DNA of 64,000 bases from Mesostigma viride (Eukaryota; Streptophyta; Mesostigmatophyceae; Mesostigmatales; Mesostigmataceae). Below the pieces are notes generated by a model. That model made no database searches, was not told the origin of the DNA, and was given only the letters and a program-made list of their open reading frames with translations. Shown one piece after another: positions 9,779 through 21,100 of this stretch. The position numbers and the translations under genes were made by a program. The stretch is from the NCBI GenBank assembly GCA_009746045.1, contig RPFO01000219.1:956001-1020000 (forward strand), read 5' to 3'. Each line of letters begins with the position of its first letter. Within the stretch, counting starts at the first letter, position 1.

Positions 9779-10664
9779 TATCTAGAAAATCCTAACTACA
9801 CTACTCATCAAAACGCCTCCTCCACTTGGGGGGAGGTGGCTTGCCCACATGGTCGGGCGTGTGCGCCTTGACAATCTTCTTCCACCGCGTCTTGTCCTGC
9901 ATGGCAGTCCAAAGACGGGAGAGAGAGTGGATGCGGTGCTCAAACTGGGCTGGGACCAGTAGGTCGTCCAGCAACATCTGAACGTAGTTCGTGACAGGTT
10001 TCCCTACCCTTTTGGGAATGTCCTAGGGGCCAGGCCAGGTCAGAATGTGCCGCCCTGGCTGGCCAAGCCGCTGGGGGCCGGCTGAGACCGAGGGTGGTGT
10101 CGACCTGGCTGGTGCGGGCAAGGTGTCCTACAAATGCTATCCTACGCTGCCTAATCTCCGGTCCGAAACACGAGGCATGCCATGATACAAAGACTCTGAT
10201 GACGGACGCTCGGAAAAACCTACGTTAAGGACCTGTCGGAGCATCCTGTAAACTGTGCCGTCTAGCCGAGCTGCCAGTTTGGGTGGGAGGGTCCACGCCT
10301 CGGCGCCATACGTGAGCACCGTGAGGACGAGGACCTTGAAGAGCATGCGCTTGCGGTGCCCGCCCAGGCCCTTCGAGCGCCAGTAGGGTGTGAGCGAACG
10401 GAGCTTGGCCCAGGCAAGGCCGATGCGGGTGTCCACATCGTCGGCGGTGTCAGGAAGCCAGCTCCCCAACAGCTTGAAGCGGTCGCGGAACGGGACCTCC
10501 GTCCCGTCGAGCAGGCGCGGCAGCGGTGGTTTACTGGAGGCCCCAATCACCATCGCCTCGGTTTTGACACTAATCTCCAACCCCGGCCACCGCCCGCGCC
10601 TCCAGGCCCAGGCAGTCCAGCCAGGTCTGAATGTGCTCGGGGCTCTCGATGAGGGTGGTGGTCA
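9779..10664 (-). pseudogene. LINE subfamily A, C-terminal ORF2 region (right part of the split copy)
   Basis: This continues the LINE interrupted at 2017. Near 9830-10030 the minus strand encodes a C-terminal tail with VPAQFEHRIHS, TRWKKIVKAHTP and VGKPPPPKRR. From 10137 to 10580 comes the region after the RT palm (FKLLGSWLPD, VLTYGAEAWTLPPKLAARLD, LRQVLNVGF), typical of non-LTR retrotransposon C-termini. Frameshifts near 10020-10140 break it. The 5' end is lost at about 10664. Confidence 0.8.
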
Positions 10665-10756
10665 AGGGCTATGTGCTACATATACTCCCAACAGAGTTAT
10701 GTTCCTAATTAATTAAATTCATGTTAATTAATTATGGGCACCTAGCTGATCTTCTT
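10665..10756 (+). mobile_element. LINE 3' terminus, plus orientation, facing the next minus-strand LINE
   Basis: TATGTGCTACATATACTCCC starts the conserved last part of the 3'-UTR. The hairpin here has one mismatch (CTCC-CAAC-AGAG, from 10685). TTAA-type tracts follow at 10708-10732. The next LINE begins with its own tail on the opposite strand, so the two elements meet tail to tail. Confidence 0.65.
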
Positions 10757-11166
10757 GCACAATTAAAATTAAATTAAATTAAATTATAACATGCCTCCGT
10801 GGGGAGGTCATGTAGCACATATTTCATGATGGATGGGGTGGAGGAAGCCGCGTGATCGAACTATCCTAACTCTATCTAGAAAATCCTAACTGCACTACTC
10901 ATCAAAACGCCTCCTCCGCTTGGGGGGAGGTGGCTTGCCCACAGGGTTGGGCGTGTGCGCCTTGACAATCTTCTTCCACCGCGTCTTGTCCTGCATGGCA
11001 GTCCAAAGACGGGAGAGAGAGTGGATGCGGTGCTCAAACTGGGCTGGGACCACTAGGTCGTCCAGCAACATCTGAACGTAGTTCGTGACAGGTTTCCCTA
11101 CCCTTTTGGGAATGTCCTTGGGGCCAGCACAATCAACGCAGTATAAACCATCAACATCCAATCCTC
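10757..11166 (-). mobile_element. LINE subfamily A, 5'-truncated copy with intact C-terminal tail
   Basis: Tail (AAATT)n at 10760-10785, hairpin CCTCC-GTGG-GGAGG at 10794-10807, 3'-UTR, then the ORF2 tail at 10895-11161. The tail includes PKRVGKPVTNYVQMLLDDL, VPAQFEHRIHSLSRLW and PPPPKRRRRFDE followed by a stop. The match to the other copies ends near 11120. 11167-11320 holds nothing recognisable. Confidence 0.8.
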
Positions 11167-11320
11167 ACGATGTATGCACGGCTTGACGACGTATACAGCA
11201 CCTAAATACTGCAAAACTGCAACCTGCTATGGCTGACATGCAAGCAACGTCGAGCAGGATGGCGATCTTAGAGAGGCTGGGCAGAGGTCGGTAAAAATAA
11301 GTGGAAAACTGGCAGAAACT

Positions 11321-11815
11321 AGGTAAATTAAATTAAAATTAAATTAAATTATAACATGCTTCCGTGGGGAGGTCATGTAGCACATATTTCATGATGGGTG
11401 GGGTGGAGGAAGCCGTGTGATCGAACTATCCTAACTCTATCTAGAAAATCCTAACTACACTACTCATCAAAACGCCTCCTCCGCTTGGGGGGAGGTGGCT
11501 TGCCCACATGGTCGGGCGTGTGCGCCTTGACAATCTTCTTCCACCGCGTCTTGTCCTGCATGGCAGTCCAAAGACGGGAGAGAGAGTGGATGCGGTGCTC
11601 AAACTGGGCTGGGACCACTAGGTCGTCCAGCAACATCTGAACGTAGTTGGTGACAGGTTTCCCTACCCTTTTGGGAATGTCCTCGGGGCCAGGCCAGGTC
11701 AGAATGTGCCGCCCTGGCTGGCCAAGCCGCTGGGGGCCGGCCTGACCAAGGGTGGTGTCGACCTGGCTGGTGCGGGCAAGGTGTCCTACTAATGCTATCC
11801 TACGCTGCCTAATCT
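11321..11815 (-). mobile_element. LINE subfamily A, 3' part, interrupted by a Penelope-like element
   Basis: Same arrangement as the two preceding copies. The hairpin has one C-to-T change (11359-11372) that converts a C-G pair to a U-G wobble. It reads into ORF2 and is broken at 11815, resuming at 13209. Confidence 0.8.
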
Positions 11816-13208
11816 CAAAGAGACAACCAGCGCAGGCCAGAAATCGGGAGAATCCGGACCATGGTAGCTCGAGCCTGCCGTTATCTTTTCCGCGTTTTCG
11901 AGTCGTTCAGGATGATGAAGATGAATGGTGATGGAAATGTGTATCCTTGTGCATTGAAATTATGGCTGGCTTACGTGTGGAGCGACTAGATGACCTAGAC
12001 GGTGGGGCCGGAAACAGCATGCTTGATCAGGGCGTGTGTTTCTAGCCTAACTGGCCGGGAGTGTCTAGTGGTGAGCACCATTGCTGCGATCGCTCTCCCA
12101 CCATTTACGAGGAAATACCCGCAAATGGAAAACCACTGAAAAGGTCTAGCTAGTCAGTCATCACGTTAGCCATGCCATGATTCCAAACGTCCAAGAACTG
12201 CACACGGTGCAAAGGCAAAAAGCCGGAGGACAGCACTTTCAAATGTGCGGCGGGAACCAAAAGCCCGCGGATGCCAGAAAACATCGTGTTGCGGCAGCGA
12301 CGCGACGATGTGGACAACGAATCCAGTGCCAAGCTCGGAACGGCCGCAAAGGAGATCTGGCATCACAGGGTTCAGATGTGCGGAGATACTATGCGATCCA
12401 GCCGGTCCACGACCTGTTTGTAGAGCTTGTGCCAAGGGGCAGCACCGAACAGATGTGGGTGACGTTGCAAAAAACATCGGACTTGACGGAGCATAATGGC
12501 TCGGTCATAGTCTTTGACCAATAAGCGCTGCAAGAGTTCAACAAGAGTCGTGATGAAATCAACACGATAAGAACAAAGACGGGAAAAACGATGTAACTGA
12601 GAAAGAACAACACCATATTTTGCTGTGTGGGAAAGGAGACTGTGAATATCGGGGTAACGAATAAAAGGAATTTGCTGGTATTTAGGATCCTTGCGCTTAT
12701 CATAGATAGCCGTACGCCAGCCCTTCTTGTTATGGGTAATGTTAAGATCGAGGTAATTGCAATGAGTATCCTCCGACGTGAGCTTTAATGTGAGGGACGC
12801 TTGCGGGTAGATGCCAGGCAGACCAGCGGTGATATACAAATGGGTTGCGAAATCAGGGTTGTCGAAAGCGATGACATCATCAATGTATCGACATGTATGG
12901 ATAAAACGCCTGATGAGAACATCATCGTTTGAGGCAATGAGATTCTCCATGAATGCAAGCTCATAAGTGTATAGATAGAGGTTTGCAAGGAGCCCGGCAC
13001 AGTTAGTGCCCATAGGGATGCCGATAGCTTGTTGGTATACATTGCCCGCAAAACAGATGAAGGTGTTATCAACAAGATAAGAGATCCAATGGACAAGGTC
13101 AGCCTTCGTGATAATATAATTATAACCATCCCGCACGATAGCACCTGCCGCGATCCCTGAGAGCCACGTTGCCGTGGGCTTGGTCTGAGAAACACGCACG
13201 TGCAGGTG
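11816..13208 (-). mobile_element. Penelope-like element, 5'-truncated copy
   Basis: Inserted in the LINE above with a 16-17 bp target duplication CTACGCTGCCTAATCT (11800-11815 and 13209-13224). The 3' end on the minus strand reads ...GCGCTGGTTGTCTCTTTG. It is nearly identical to 14239-15635; in the shared protein part I see one residue change (WRTAIYDKR against WRTAVYDKR). The 5' break is at 13208 inside the RT domain. Confidence 0.9.
12372..13199 (-). pseudogene. Penelope-like reverse transcriptase, C-terminal fragment
   Basis: Covers the last 275 codons of the RT described at 14796-17069. It includes GIPMGTNCAGLLANLY (motif B), RYIDDVIAF (motif C) and the thumb (CNYLDLNI, HRFSRLCSYRVDF), ending at the same stop. 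It lacks motif A and the N-terminus because of 5' truncation, so it is not functional. Confidence 0.85.
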
Positions 13209-13672
13209 CTACGCTGCCTAATCTCGTCCGAAACACGAGGCATGCCATGATACAAAGACTCTGACGACGGACGCTCGGAAAAACCTACGTTAAGGACCTG
13301 TCGGAGCATCCTGTAAACTGTGCCGTCTAGCCGAGCTGCCAGTTTGGGTGGGAGGGTCCACGCCTCGGCGCCATACGTGAGCACCGTGAGGACGAGGACC
13401 TTGAAGAGCATGCGCTTGCGGTGCCCGCCCAGGCCCTTCGAGCGCCAGTAGGGTGTGAGCGAACGGAGCTTGGCCCAGGCAAGGCCGATGCGGGTGTCCA
13501 CATCGTCGGCGGTGTCAGGAAGCCAGCTCCCCAACAGCTTGAAGCGGTCGCGGAACGGGACCTCCGTCCCGTCGAGCAGGCGCGGCAGCGGTGGTTTACT
13601 GGATGCCCCTATCACCATAGCCTCAGTTTTGACACTAATCTCCAGCCCCACCGCCCGCGCCTGGAGCCAGGC
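13209..13672 (-). pseudogene. LINE subfamily A, ORF2 C-terminal region (continuation)
   Basis: Begins with the second copy of the target duplication and continues the LINE cut at 11815: same YGAEAWTL and KLLGSWLP region as 10137-10580. The match ends near 13672, the 5' truncation point. Confidence 0.8.
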
Positions 13673-13779
13673 CCATAAACTACGTAGAAACACGATATAC
13701 TTAGGCCTGCAAGCACTATTGAGCCGGTGGCAGAGGCCACTTCCAGGAAAATACAGCATACCGTAGCAATAGCCACGAC

Positions 13780-13915
13780 ACATGTAGCTGATGTAGATAG
13801 ATTAGACCGGTAGGACTGTTTGCACCCATCCATCCATCCATCGGGGTTAATGCTCCGTGACTCCCCAACGGGAGCACGAGTCTAATCAATTAATTAATTA
13901 ATTAATTAATTAATA
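13780..13915 (+). mobile_element. LINE subfamily B 3' end, plus orientation
   Basis: Matches the reverse complement of 41890-42010: a CCATCCATCCATC run, hairpin CTCCC-CAAC-GGGAG at 13861-13874, then ATTA repeats to about 13914. 13673-13779 lies between the two LINEs and shows no recognisable coding. Confidence 0.75.
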
Positions 13916-14238
13916 GCCACGGTCACGCCTTACGCTATTTGCAGGCACTGGTCATCATGCCCGGAGCTACCCAATAACAGTCTCCACAAATCTCGGTTTA
14001 GCCGAGAGTCCGGGCGTTCGGAATGAATAAACATGTGTTAAGAAGTTGAAACACTATGGAAATACCAAGCATGGTGCCGCAGCAGACACGAGTCTTGACG
14101 TAATAATATATGTATGCCGGTTTCCAGGGTTTCCGCATGAAAGTTGGGTGAGGAACTGGAAAAAACTACGTTTCCTTTGCCCCAGTACCTCAACAAACTC
14201 GTAGAAACCTAATTATCAACCTTTGAACGCATCATCAT
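13916..14238. other. Spacer between LINE and Penelope-like element
   Basis: No coding signal or clear repeat seen. ATCATCATC directly precedes the Penelope-like 3' end at 14239. Confidence 0.4.
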
Positions 14239-17200
14239 CAAAGAGACAACCAGCGCAGGCCAGAAATCGGGAGAATCCGGACCATGGTAGCTCGAGCCTG
14301 CCGTTATCTTTTCCGCGTTTTCGAGTCGTTCAGGATGATGAAGATGAATGGTGATGGAAATGTGTATCCTTGTGCATTGAAATTATGGCTGGCTTACGTG
14401 TGGAGCGACTAGATGACCTAGACGGTGGGGCCGGAAACAGCATGCTTGATCAGGGCGTGTGTTTCTAGCCTAGCTGGCCGGGAGTGTCTAGTGGTGAGCA
14501 CCAGTTGCTGCGATCGCTCTCCCACCATTTACGAGGAAATACCCGCAAATGGAAAACCACTGAAAAGGTCTAGCTAGTCAGTCATCACGTTAGCCATGCC
14601 ATGATTCCAAACGTCCAAGAACTGCACACGGTGCAAAGGCAAAAAGCCGGAGGACAGCACTTTCAAATGTGCGGCGGGAACCAAAAGCCCGCGGATGCCA
14701 GAAAACATCGTGTTGCGGCAGCGACGCGACGATGTGGACAACGAATCCAGTGCCAAGCTCGGAACGGCCGCAAAGGAGATCTGGCATCACAGGGTTCAGA
14801 TGTGCGGAGATACTATGCGATCCAGCCGGTCCACGACCTGTTTGTAGAGCTTGTGCCAAGGGGCAGCACCGAACAGATGTGGGTGACGTTGCAAAAAACA
14901 TCGGACTTGACGGAGCATAATGGCTCGGTCATAGTCTTTGACCAATAAACGCTGCAAGAGTTCAACAAGAGTCGTGATGAAATCAACACGATAAGAACAA
15001 AGACGGGAAAAACGATGTAACTGAGAAAGAACAACACCATATTTTGCTGTGTGGGAAAGGAGACTGTGAATATCGGGGTAACGAATAAAAGGAATTTGCT
15101 GGTATTTAGGATCCTTGCGCTTATCATAGACAGCCGTACGCCAGCCCTTCTTGTTATGGGTAATGTTAAGATCGAGGTAATTGCAATGAGTATCCTCCGA
15201 CGTGAGCTTTAATGTGAGGGACGCTTGCGGGTAGATGCCAGGCAGACCAGCGGTGATATACAAATGGGTTGCGAAATCAGGGTTGTCGAAAGCGATGACA
15301 TCATCAATGTATCGACATGTATGGATAAAACGCCTGATGAGAACATCATCGTTTGAGGCAATGAGATTCTCCATGAATGCAAGCTCATAAGTGTATAGAT
15401 AGAGGTTTGCAAGGAGCCCGGCACAGTTAGTGCCCATAGGGATGCCGATAGCTTGTTGGTATACATTGCCCGCAAAACAGATGAAGGTGTTATCAACAAG
15501 ATAAGAGATCCAATGGACAAGGTCAGCCTTCGTGATAATATAATTATAACCATCCCGCACGATAGCACCTGCCGCGATCCCTGAGAGCCACGTTGCCGTG
15601 GGCTTGGTCTGAGAAACACGCACGTGCAGGTGGTTGCGCCCGTGAGGCCTACGTGCATACAGACGAGTAAGGAGGCTATCTAAACGAGCTTTCAAATCGT
15701 GCAAATCTAGTGTGGTATATAGAGTGGTGAAATCATAGGTGGCTATGGGCATAGGTATACGTTTCTCTGCTGCTGTCTTAGAACGGCTAAGGGCGGCAAG
15801 GCGTAGGCGTACTTGGGCTGAGTCTATGACGATCCAACTACCAGCGCATTCATACCCGGCATTCGACAGCACCTCCACCCATAATGCATTGGCTTCGGGG
15901 AGAAGAGCATTCAAAGCATGGCAGATGAGTTTCGAGAGAGGCATCAGTGGGGCTGAATGCGACGCAGCAATGGTGCGCAAAGCAACAGGAGTTTTGTGCA
16001 GCTTAAGAGTGAGATACAGATATGGGAACGTAGTGGTGGTGGCGCGTCGCTGCCGCTTAAGGAATGCCCGAGCAAAAATGTTTTGGCTGTGCAGAAAAGC
16101 CCGATGAGCAGCAGTGATACTGGCGGTGGACTGTGCACGCTGAACATAGGTAGGGCTGGACGCCAACTCGTGTTGCAAAGTAGCAAGGTAGTGCTTCTTG
16201 CATATGAAAGCAAAGTTGTTGGCACTCTTGTCAACACACGTGATGATAAAGTCCTGCTTGAAGTGGTCAAGAAGTGCTTTATCTGTGGTGTTGAGCCAGG
16301 TGGTGCGGTGGACCTGCTGGAGACGGTAATCAAGCCTGGTGAGACGTGCATTGCATTCGTGAATGACGGCGCGAAACCACGGTTCCATGGCAAGGGGAGC
16401 AAGCTGTAGGTCCGTGCTCATGGCATTGCAGAATTTGCGCAGTGATGTGGAGAGCAGTGCATTCACCTCTTTGGCACACGTGCGCTGGACCCACGGCCGA
16501 AACTTGGTGCCTTTGGCAAAAAGGTCTACAAGCGTGTGGCTCGGCAGGATGCTGAGGTCAGCGGTCATGACGTGCTGTGAGGTGGGATCAAGGTACTTGA
16601 AATACCGTTGTTGTTGGCAGGGGCAGGGCCCTGCCAAGATGGTGGCCAGCTCGGTGGGCGTTGTATCGCGGCTGACCTTCCCGTTGCTGAAAACCATTTG
16701 TCCCAAGGTGGGAGAGTAATGCCAGGCGGCAATGGGAGTGCCGAAAGTGTTGCGCACCACGAGCGGCATCGCAGCCTGCACTTGCGGCAAATGCAGAATG
16801 TGTGGCAAACACAGCTCATCCATCGCAGCATGAATGAAAGGTGAGATCAGCAAACGGCGCGGACGCAGTGCATCTGCATTCCCATTGACACGGTGCCGAA
16901 TGATACGTGAGAGAAGGCCTCGCAGACTAGTGGCATGGGAGCGGGGGACTTGCAGATCAGCTGGGGAGCACGACCCGACGGCAATGTGTAAGCTGGTAAG
17001 CTTCTTCAAGCTGCAGGCTTCGAGATAGGATGCATGAAAGTTGCCGCGTTGCATAAGCCGAGACATGTGACGTAAGCAGCGGAGACTGGTGGAGTAAAGG
17101 GAAGGATCGGTGGACACATGTGTGGAAGGTGGAGGGGCCGGGGTGACGCTGGGGGGATAGGGGCGATATGGGTGGAGATTGTGCTCATGGTCGTGCCACC

Positions 17201-17300
17201 CAACAGCCACTTAAATTCGCGCGAAAACTGGCGAGATCTACCTGCCGCCATCGCCGTCGTCTTCACCTTCGTCCCGCGAAAATGCCTGATTTCAGTGGTA
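14239..17300 (-). mobile_element. Penelope-like element, long copy
   Basis: The 3' end at 14239 is shared with 11816, 37518 and the remnant at 62912. The 3' non-coding part is 14239-14795 and the RT ORF is 14796 to about 17069 or 17210. The 5' limit is not fixed; I saw no target duplication. A pair of palindromes at 17442-17487 may mark the 5' region. Near-identity to the truncated copy implies recent activity of the family. Confidence 0.8.
14796..17069 (-). CDS. Penelope-like reverse transcriptase, no endonuclease domain seen
   Basis: The frame is open from 17210, preceded by a stop; the first ATG in frame is near 17069 (MSRLMQRGNF). Motifs in order: CPCQQQRYFKY followed by HVMTADLSIL and GTKFRPW; ITCVDKSANNF; motif A YDFTTLYTTLDL; motif B GIPMGTNCAGLLANLY; motif C RYIDDVIAF; then NYLDLNI and FSRLCSYRVDF. 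This set is characteristic of Penelope-like RTs, which are related to telomerase RT. Most such elements carry a GIY-YIG endonuclease at one end; here only about 55 residues follow the thumb and I see none at either end. The N-terminus may continue in another frame from an ATG at 17266 (MKTTAMAAGRSRQF), which would imply one frameshift. Confidence 0.8.
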   Translation of the reverse strand, partial: HMSRLMQRGNFHASYLEACSLKKLTSLHIAVGSCSPADLQVPRSHATSLRGLLSRIIRHRVNGNADALRPRRLLISPFIHAAMDELCLPHILHLPQVQAAMPLVVRNTFGTPIAAWHYSPTLGQMVFSNGKVSRDTTPTELATILAGPCPCQQQRYFKYLDPTSQHVMTADLSILPSHTLVDLFAKGTKFRPWVQRTCAKEVNALLSTSLRKFCNAMSTDLQLAPLAMEPWFRAVIHECNARLTRLDYRLQQVHRTTWLNTTDKALLDHFKQDFIITCVDKSANNFAFICKKHYLATLQHELASSPTYVQRAQSTASITAAHRAFLHSQNIFARAFLKRQRRATTTTFPYLYLTLKLHKTPVALRTIAASHSAPLMPLSKLICHALNALLPEANALWVEVLSNAGYECAGSWIVIDSAQVRLRLAALSRSKTAAEKRIPMPIATYDFTTLYTTLDLHDLKARLDSLLTRLYARRPHGRNHLHVRVSQTKPTATWLSGIAAGAIVRDGYNYIITKADLVHWISYLVDNTFICFAGNVYQQAIGIPMGTNCAGLLANLYLYTYELAFMENLIASNDDVLIRRFIHTCRYIDDVIAFDNPDFATHLYITAGLPGIYPQASLTLKLTSEDTHCNYLDLNITHNKKGWRTAVYDKRKDPKYQQIPFIRYPDIHSLLSHTAKYGVVLSQLHRFSRLCSYRVDFITTLVELLQRLLVKDYDRAIMLRQVRCFLQRHPHLFGAAPWHKLYKQVVDRLDRIVSPHI

Positions 17301-17441
17301 CATATTTGTTTGCAGCTGTCACAAAAAAAATACCGAAAATACCAGGATTTTTTCTTGAATTCTATGAGATGTTTCTGACCTATGTTGAAAGTTTCAGACC
17401 AAAAATCGCATGTTTATTAGGTTTGCCACATGTCAGATTAC

Positions 17442-17487
17442 AACGCGATACATCGCGTTCTAACCCTACAACGCGATGTATCGCGTT
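17442..17487. repeat. Two adjacent 18-bp palindromes, reverse complements of each other
   Basis: AACGCGATACATCGCGTT (17442-17459) and AACGCGATGTATCGCGTT (17470-17487) are exact reverse complements and each is nearly self-palindromic. They lie just beyond the 5' part of the long Penelope-like element and may belong to it. Nothing else is recognised between 17300 and 17664. Confidence 0.7.
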
Positions 17488-17664
17488 GTAAAAAAACACG
17501 GGTTAAAAACAAAGGTTGCCACTATCAATAATTGTCTGTAGCGCAGTACTCCATGGCGTGGGTGGTTTAGGCTATGAAGGATACAACCCCGTCAGTTCGG
17601 GGGGGGTGACGCGTTTGACCTAATATCAATCAGACAACCATGAGACAAATATGATTAAAAAAAG

Positions 17665-17797
17665 TGATTCGGGCCGTGGTACCCGCACTCCTACGACTCG
17701 GAGTTTGTTTTATTTTGTTAGGCACTCCCAATCTACTCCAACCATTCATGGATGATTTATGTTCACATGCTATTAAATAATTAATTAATAGCACCTC
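17665..17797 (+). mobile_element. LINE subfamily C remnant, 3' end
   Basis: GATTCGGGCCGTGGTACCCG matches the C-terminal tail and 3'-UTR of the LINE at 38158-38705. It ends in an ATTAATTAA tract at 17775-17790. It is decayed and has no hairpin as clear as in other copies. Confidence 0.5.
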
Positions 17798-18197
17798 GTG
17801 ACATACCCCAGTGCATGGCACGCAAGAAAACGAAGTACCTCCAATTCCAATTTCCTTTCGACCAAGTCCCACTCCACAGAGACACGCCATCCACGAGGCT
17901 GGCGCCATAAAGGCTCATGTGATCAAGGCATGCCATCCAGGCTCACGCCATCAGGACATGCCTAGACCTAGGGAACCCTACTCCCTTTCGGGCCGCCCTC
18001 GCAAAGCGCGTGCCACCAAGGCTTGCACCATCAGCCTCGCCCACGATGACGAAGGCCAGCGCCATCCACAAAGCTGGTATGGTCAAGGCTCATGCCATCA
18101 AGTGCTCATGCCGTCAAGTGCACGCCACCCAGGCTCACGCCCTGGTTCCAAGGCTCTTGCCATCAACAAGGCTCCGGCGCGTGCTGTTATTCCGAGC
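17798..18197. other. 3' flank of the PH-domain gene
   Basis: Contains loosely repeated CATCAAGGCTC / CATCCAGGCTC phrases. The open frames here are shadow sequence. It probably includes the 3' UTR of the minus-strand gene ending at 18198. Confidence 0.4.
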
Positions 18198-21100
18198 TCA
18201 TGCTGCAGCGCCCTCGCCCCTGCTGGCCGGCTTGCTCCCCTCATTGCTATCCCCGTTGTTCTCGGCCGCCGCCGTGTTCATGAGCGCGACCTTGAACCCC
18301 CGCTTGCTGAACGACGTCTCGTTGTTCCACAGCGGGTTGTTTACCGCAGACACGGTCGCGACGCCATCGTGCGCCTTGAAGGTGGCCGAGGAGCGGAAGG
18401 GCACGCCGGGGGGCGGCGCGGTGCTGTTGAGGTCAAACGCCGGGTTGGTGTGGGACACGTTGTGGTCCTTCACCAGCCACGAGAACAGCTCGACCCATTC
18501 GTCACGGCTCAGCCCGCTCCCACGCACCTGAAGGGGTGGAGGGGTGGAGGGGTGGGTGGGTGGGTGGGTGGGTGGGTGGGTGGGTGGGTGGGTGGGTGGG
18601 TGGGTGGGTGGGTGGGTGGGTGGGTGGGTGGGTGGGTGGGTGGGTGGGTGGGTGGGTGGGTGGGTGGGTGGGTGGGTGGGTGGGTGGGTGGGTGGGTGGG
18701 TGGGTGGGTGGGTGGGTGGGTGAGTGGGTGGTGGTGGTGGAATATTGAGAAGGGCGTCAAGGGCCAGGAAAAAGGAGAGACAGCTTGGGGGGGGGGAAGG
18801 GGGGGGGGTGAGGAGGGTGTCATGTGGGCCGGGGAAGTGGAGAGACAGACACCCACCGAGAAAGTAGGTACAACGTAAGCAGCTTGACCAAGTCATTTGG
18901 AGTATTTCTTTTCCTTATGAACTGAAATAGACGAGATCTTACTTTAGAAAATGATACTTTTAACAGGCGACCATGGAAGCATCTACATATGCATCTTTCC
19001 TATCTACTTATGTAAGCAAGGGAGATGGGTGAGCCTTCTAGGTAAGTATGCCTTCCTACTAGGCAGAGCTAGATAGGTGAGTATGGCTTCCTACTGCGCC
19101 ACCAAGGACTTGCGTGCATGGGATACGCACAGGGATGAAAGCGTGCACCCCATGGCCAAATGACCGACGCCCACATCAAGCGGGCCTAGTGGGTGCATCC
19201 CACACCGGGCCGACCACCCCCCGTCCCTTTCAACCCAACGACCCTAAAAAACCCAACCACTCTGAAAAACCCAACGACCCACATCCAGCTCCAGCGTGCC
19301 CCATGGTTTTGCCCATCCCTACTCCGCTAGATTTCCCACCCTCAAGCATGCCCCCACGTTCCTGCACAAAGGGGAGGGGGCCGGGGTGGGGTGGGGTGGG
19401 GTGGGTCTTGAGTTTTTTTGCTTACTCAAGAACATATTAGGTCAGATATAAATAAAACAGAGGTTCTAAATCGGCCAACAACGCACCTCCAGGTCCAGCG
19501 TGCGCGGTCCGATGATGGAGAGAAAGGTCTCTTCGGGCACCGAGCGCGCCTTGCCTGCCGCCGCCGTCACCTTGCCAGCAACCACCTGCGTGATGTCGCG
19601 CACCGCGATGCGCTTGCTGCCCACCTGGCCGTCGTCGCCCTGCTCAAGGGGGGGGGGGGGTGAGATGCGGGATGCGATGGGGGAATGGGCGATGCATTCG
19701 GGATACAGAGGGTGCAGTGCAAGGGGGAACGGAGAGTTTTTGGAGGGCGGGTTTTGGTTGGTAAGAAACACGGGTGGATGGGTGCAATCCACAACAAAAA
19801 AACGACATACGGACCATATCCTGTACAATATACTGAATTACCTAATTAGCATGCCATGTGTAGCAAGTATGATAAAACGTCCACCGTCTCACCCCCGCTG
19901 TCCGCACCTTCCACGTATCAAATATTAAACATGGCTATCTTAAACGCATACAAAAAAGGCTATCTATTGCTTGTTCCATGGGTCCCCTGCCCTACTCGCC
20001 CCCCCCCCCACCTGTACCTGCACGGGACTTCCAACCCTTGCCTTTTTCTCACACCACTCCACTCGTTGGTAAGGAACCGGCATGTACAGCAACCACACAG
20101 CATCTCCCCCCCCCCCCCCCAAAAAAAAAAAAACACTCTGTAACCAGCTTCCTTCCACAGCCTCTTTCCTTAATATTCGAGCTCACCCTCACCTTGCCCC
20201 CTGCCGTAAACGTACGTGAAAGGGTAACCAGCGCTTGCACGGCCTGCTATCATTATCGCCCCCCCCCCCCCCCCCCCCCCGCTTCCCAGAATTGCTCGCT
20301 ATCTCTCTAAATTTATTTCCACCCTCCGGAGACGCTCCGTGCCCTGCCCCACTTCTGGGTGCTCACCCTCACCCTTCCCCCACTTGAGTGCACGGCCGGG
20401 CCTGTACACTATTTGCCCCGATTGCCTCCCTACAGCACCTCCAGAAGGTTACACCCACCCTCGTCTTCCCCCACTTGATGCACGTGTGGTCGGCCGTGAG
20501 CCATACGTAGCGGCGGTGGGCGCCGCCCTTGCTCGTGTGCTTGATGAACTTCGTGCCTGGAGGACGAGATGGCAAGAGCACCGACATAAAAAGCAAAGGT
20601 CAGGTGCCAGGAGGACGGGATCGCAAAAGCACAAAATGAAAGGCAAAAGTAAGGTGGCAGGAGGACGGGATCGCAAAAGCACAAAATGAAAGGCAAAAGT
20701 AAGGTGGCAGGAGGACGGGATCGCAAAAGCACAAAATGAAAGGCAAAAGTAAGGTGGCAGGAGAAAGGGAAGGCAAGAGCGCAGAATAGAGGCGAGGGTC
20801 AGGTGCCAGCAGGAAGGGAAGGCAAGAGCACAAAAAAAAGCAAAGGTCAGGTGCCTTGGGGTTGGGGGTGGAAAATGAAGGCGTGAAGCGGCAAAACAGA
20901 CATGACGTGCAAAAGGCGGAAATGGTGGTCGTTGCGGTGGTGGGTGCGACCATTAAAATGAGTAGATACACACACACAAACAGACAAGTACCACCCGAAA
21001 ACGAGTCAGGTAAACCATAACACCCACCGCTGATAAGGATCTCTTTGGAGCGCGTGCCAGCTATATGTCGCAAAACCACACATGCGCGCTCACACACACA

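Noticed and set aside
14239-17500. Hammerhead ribozyme in the Penelope-like element
   Set aside because: Such ribozymes are common in this class, but I found no CTGATGA...GAAA core on the element strand; a covariance-model search would decide.
18509-18896. Long poly-(THPP) and poly-(GGWV) frames
   Set aside because: Produced by the (GGTG)n microsatellite in an intron.
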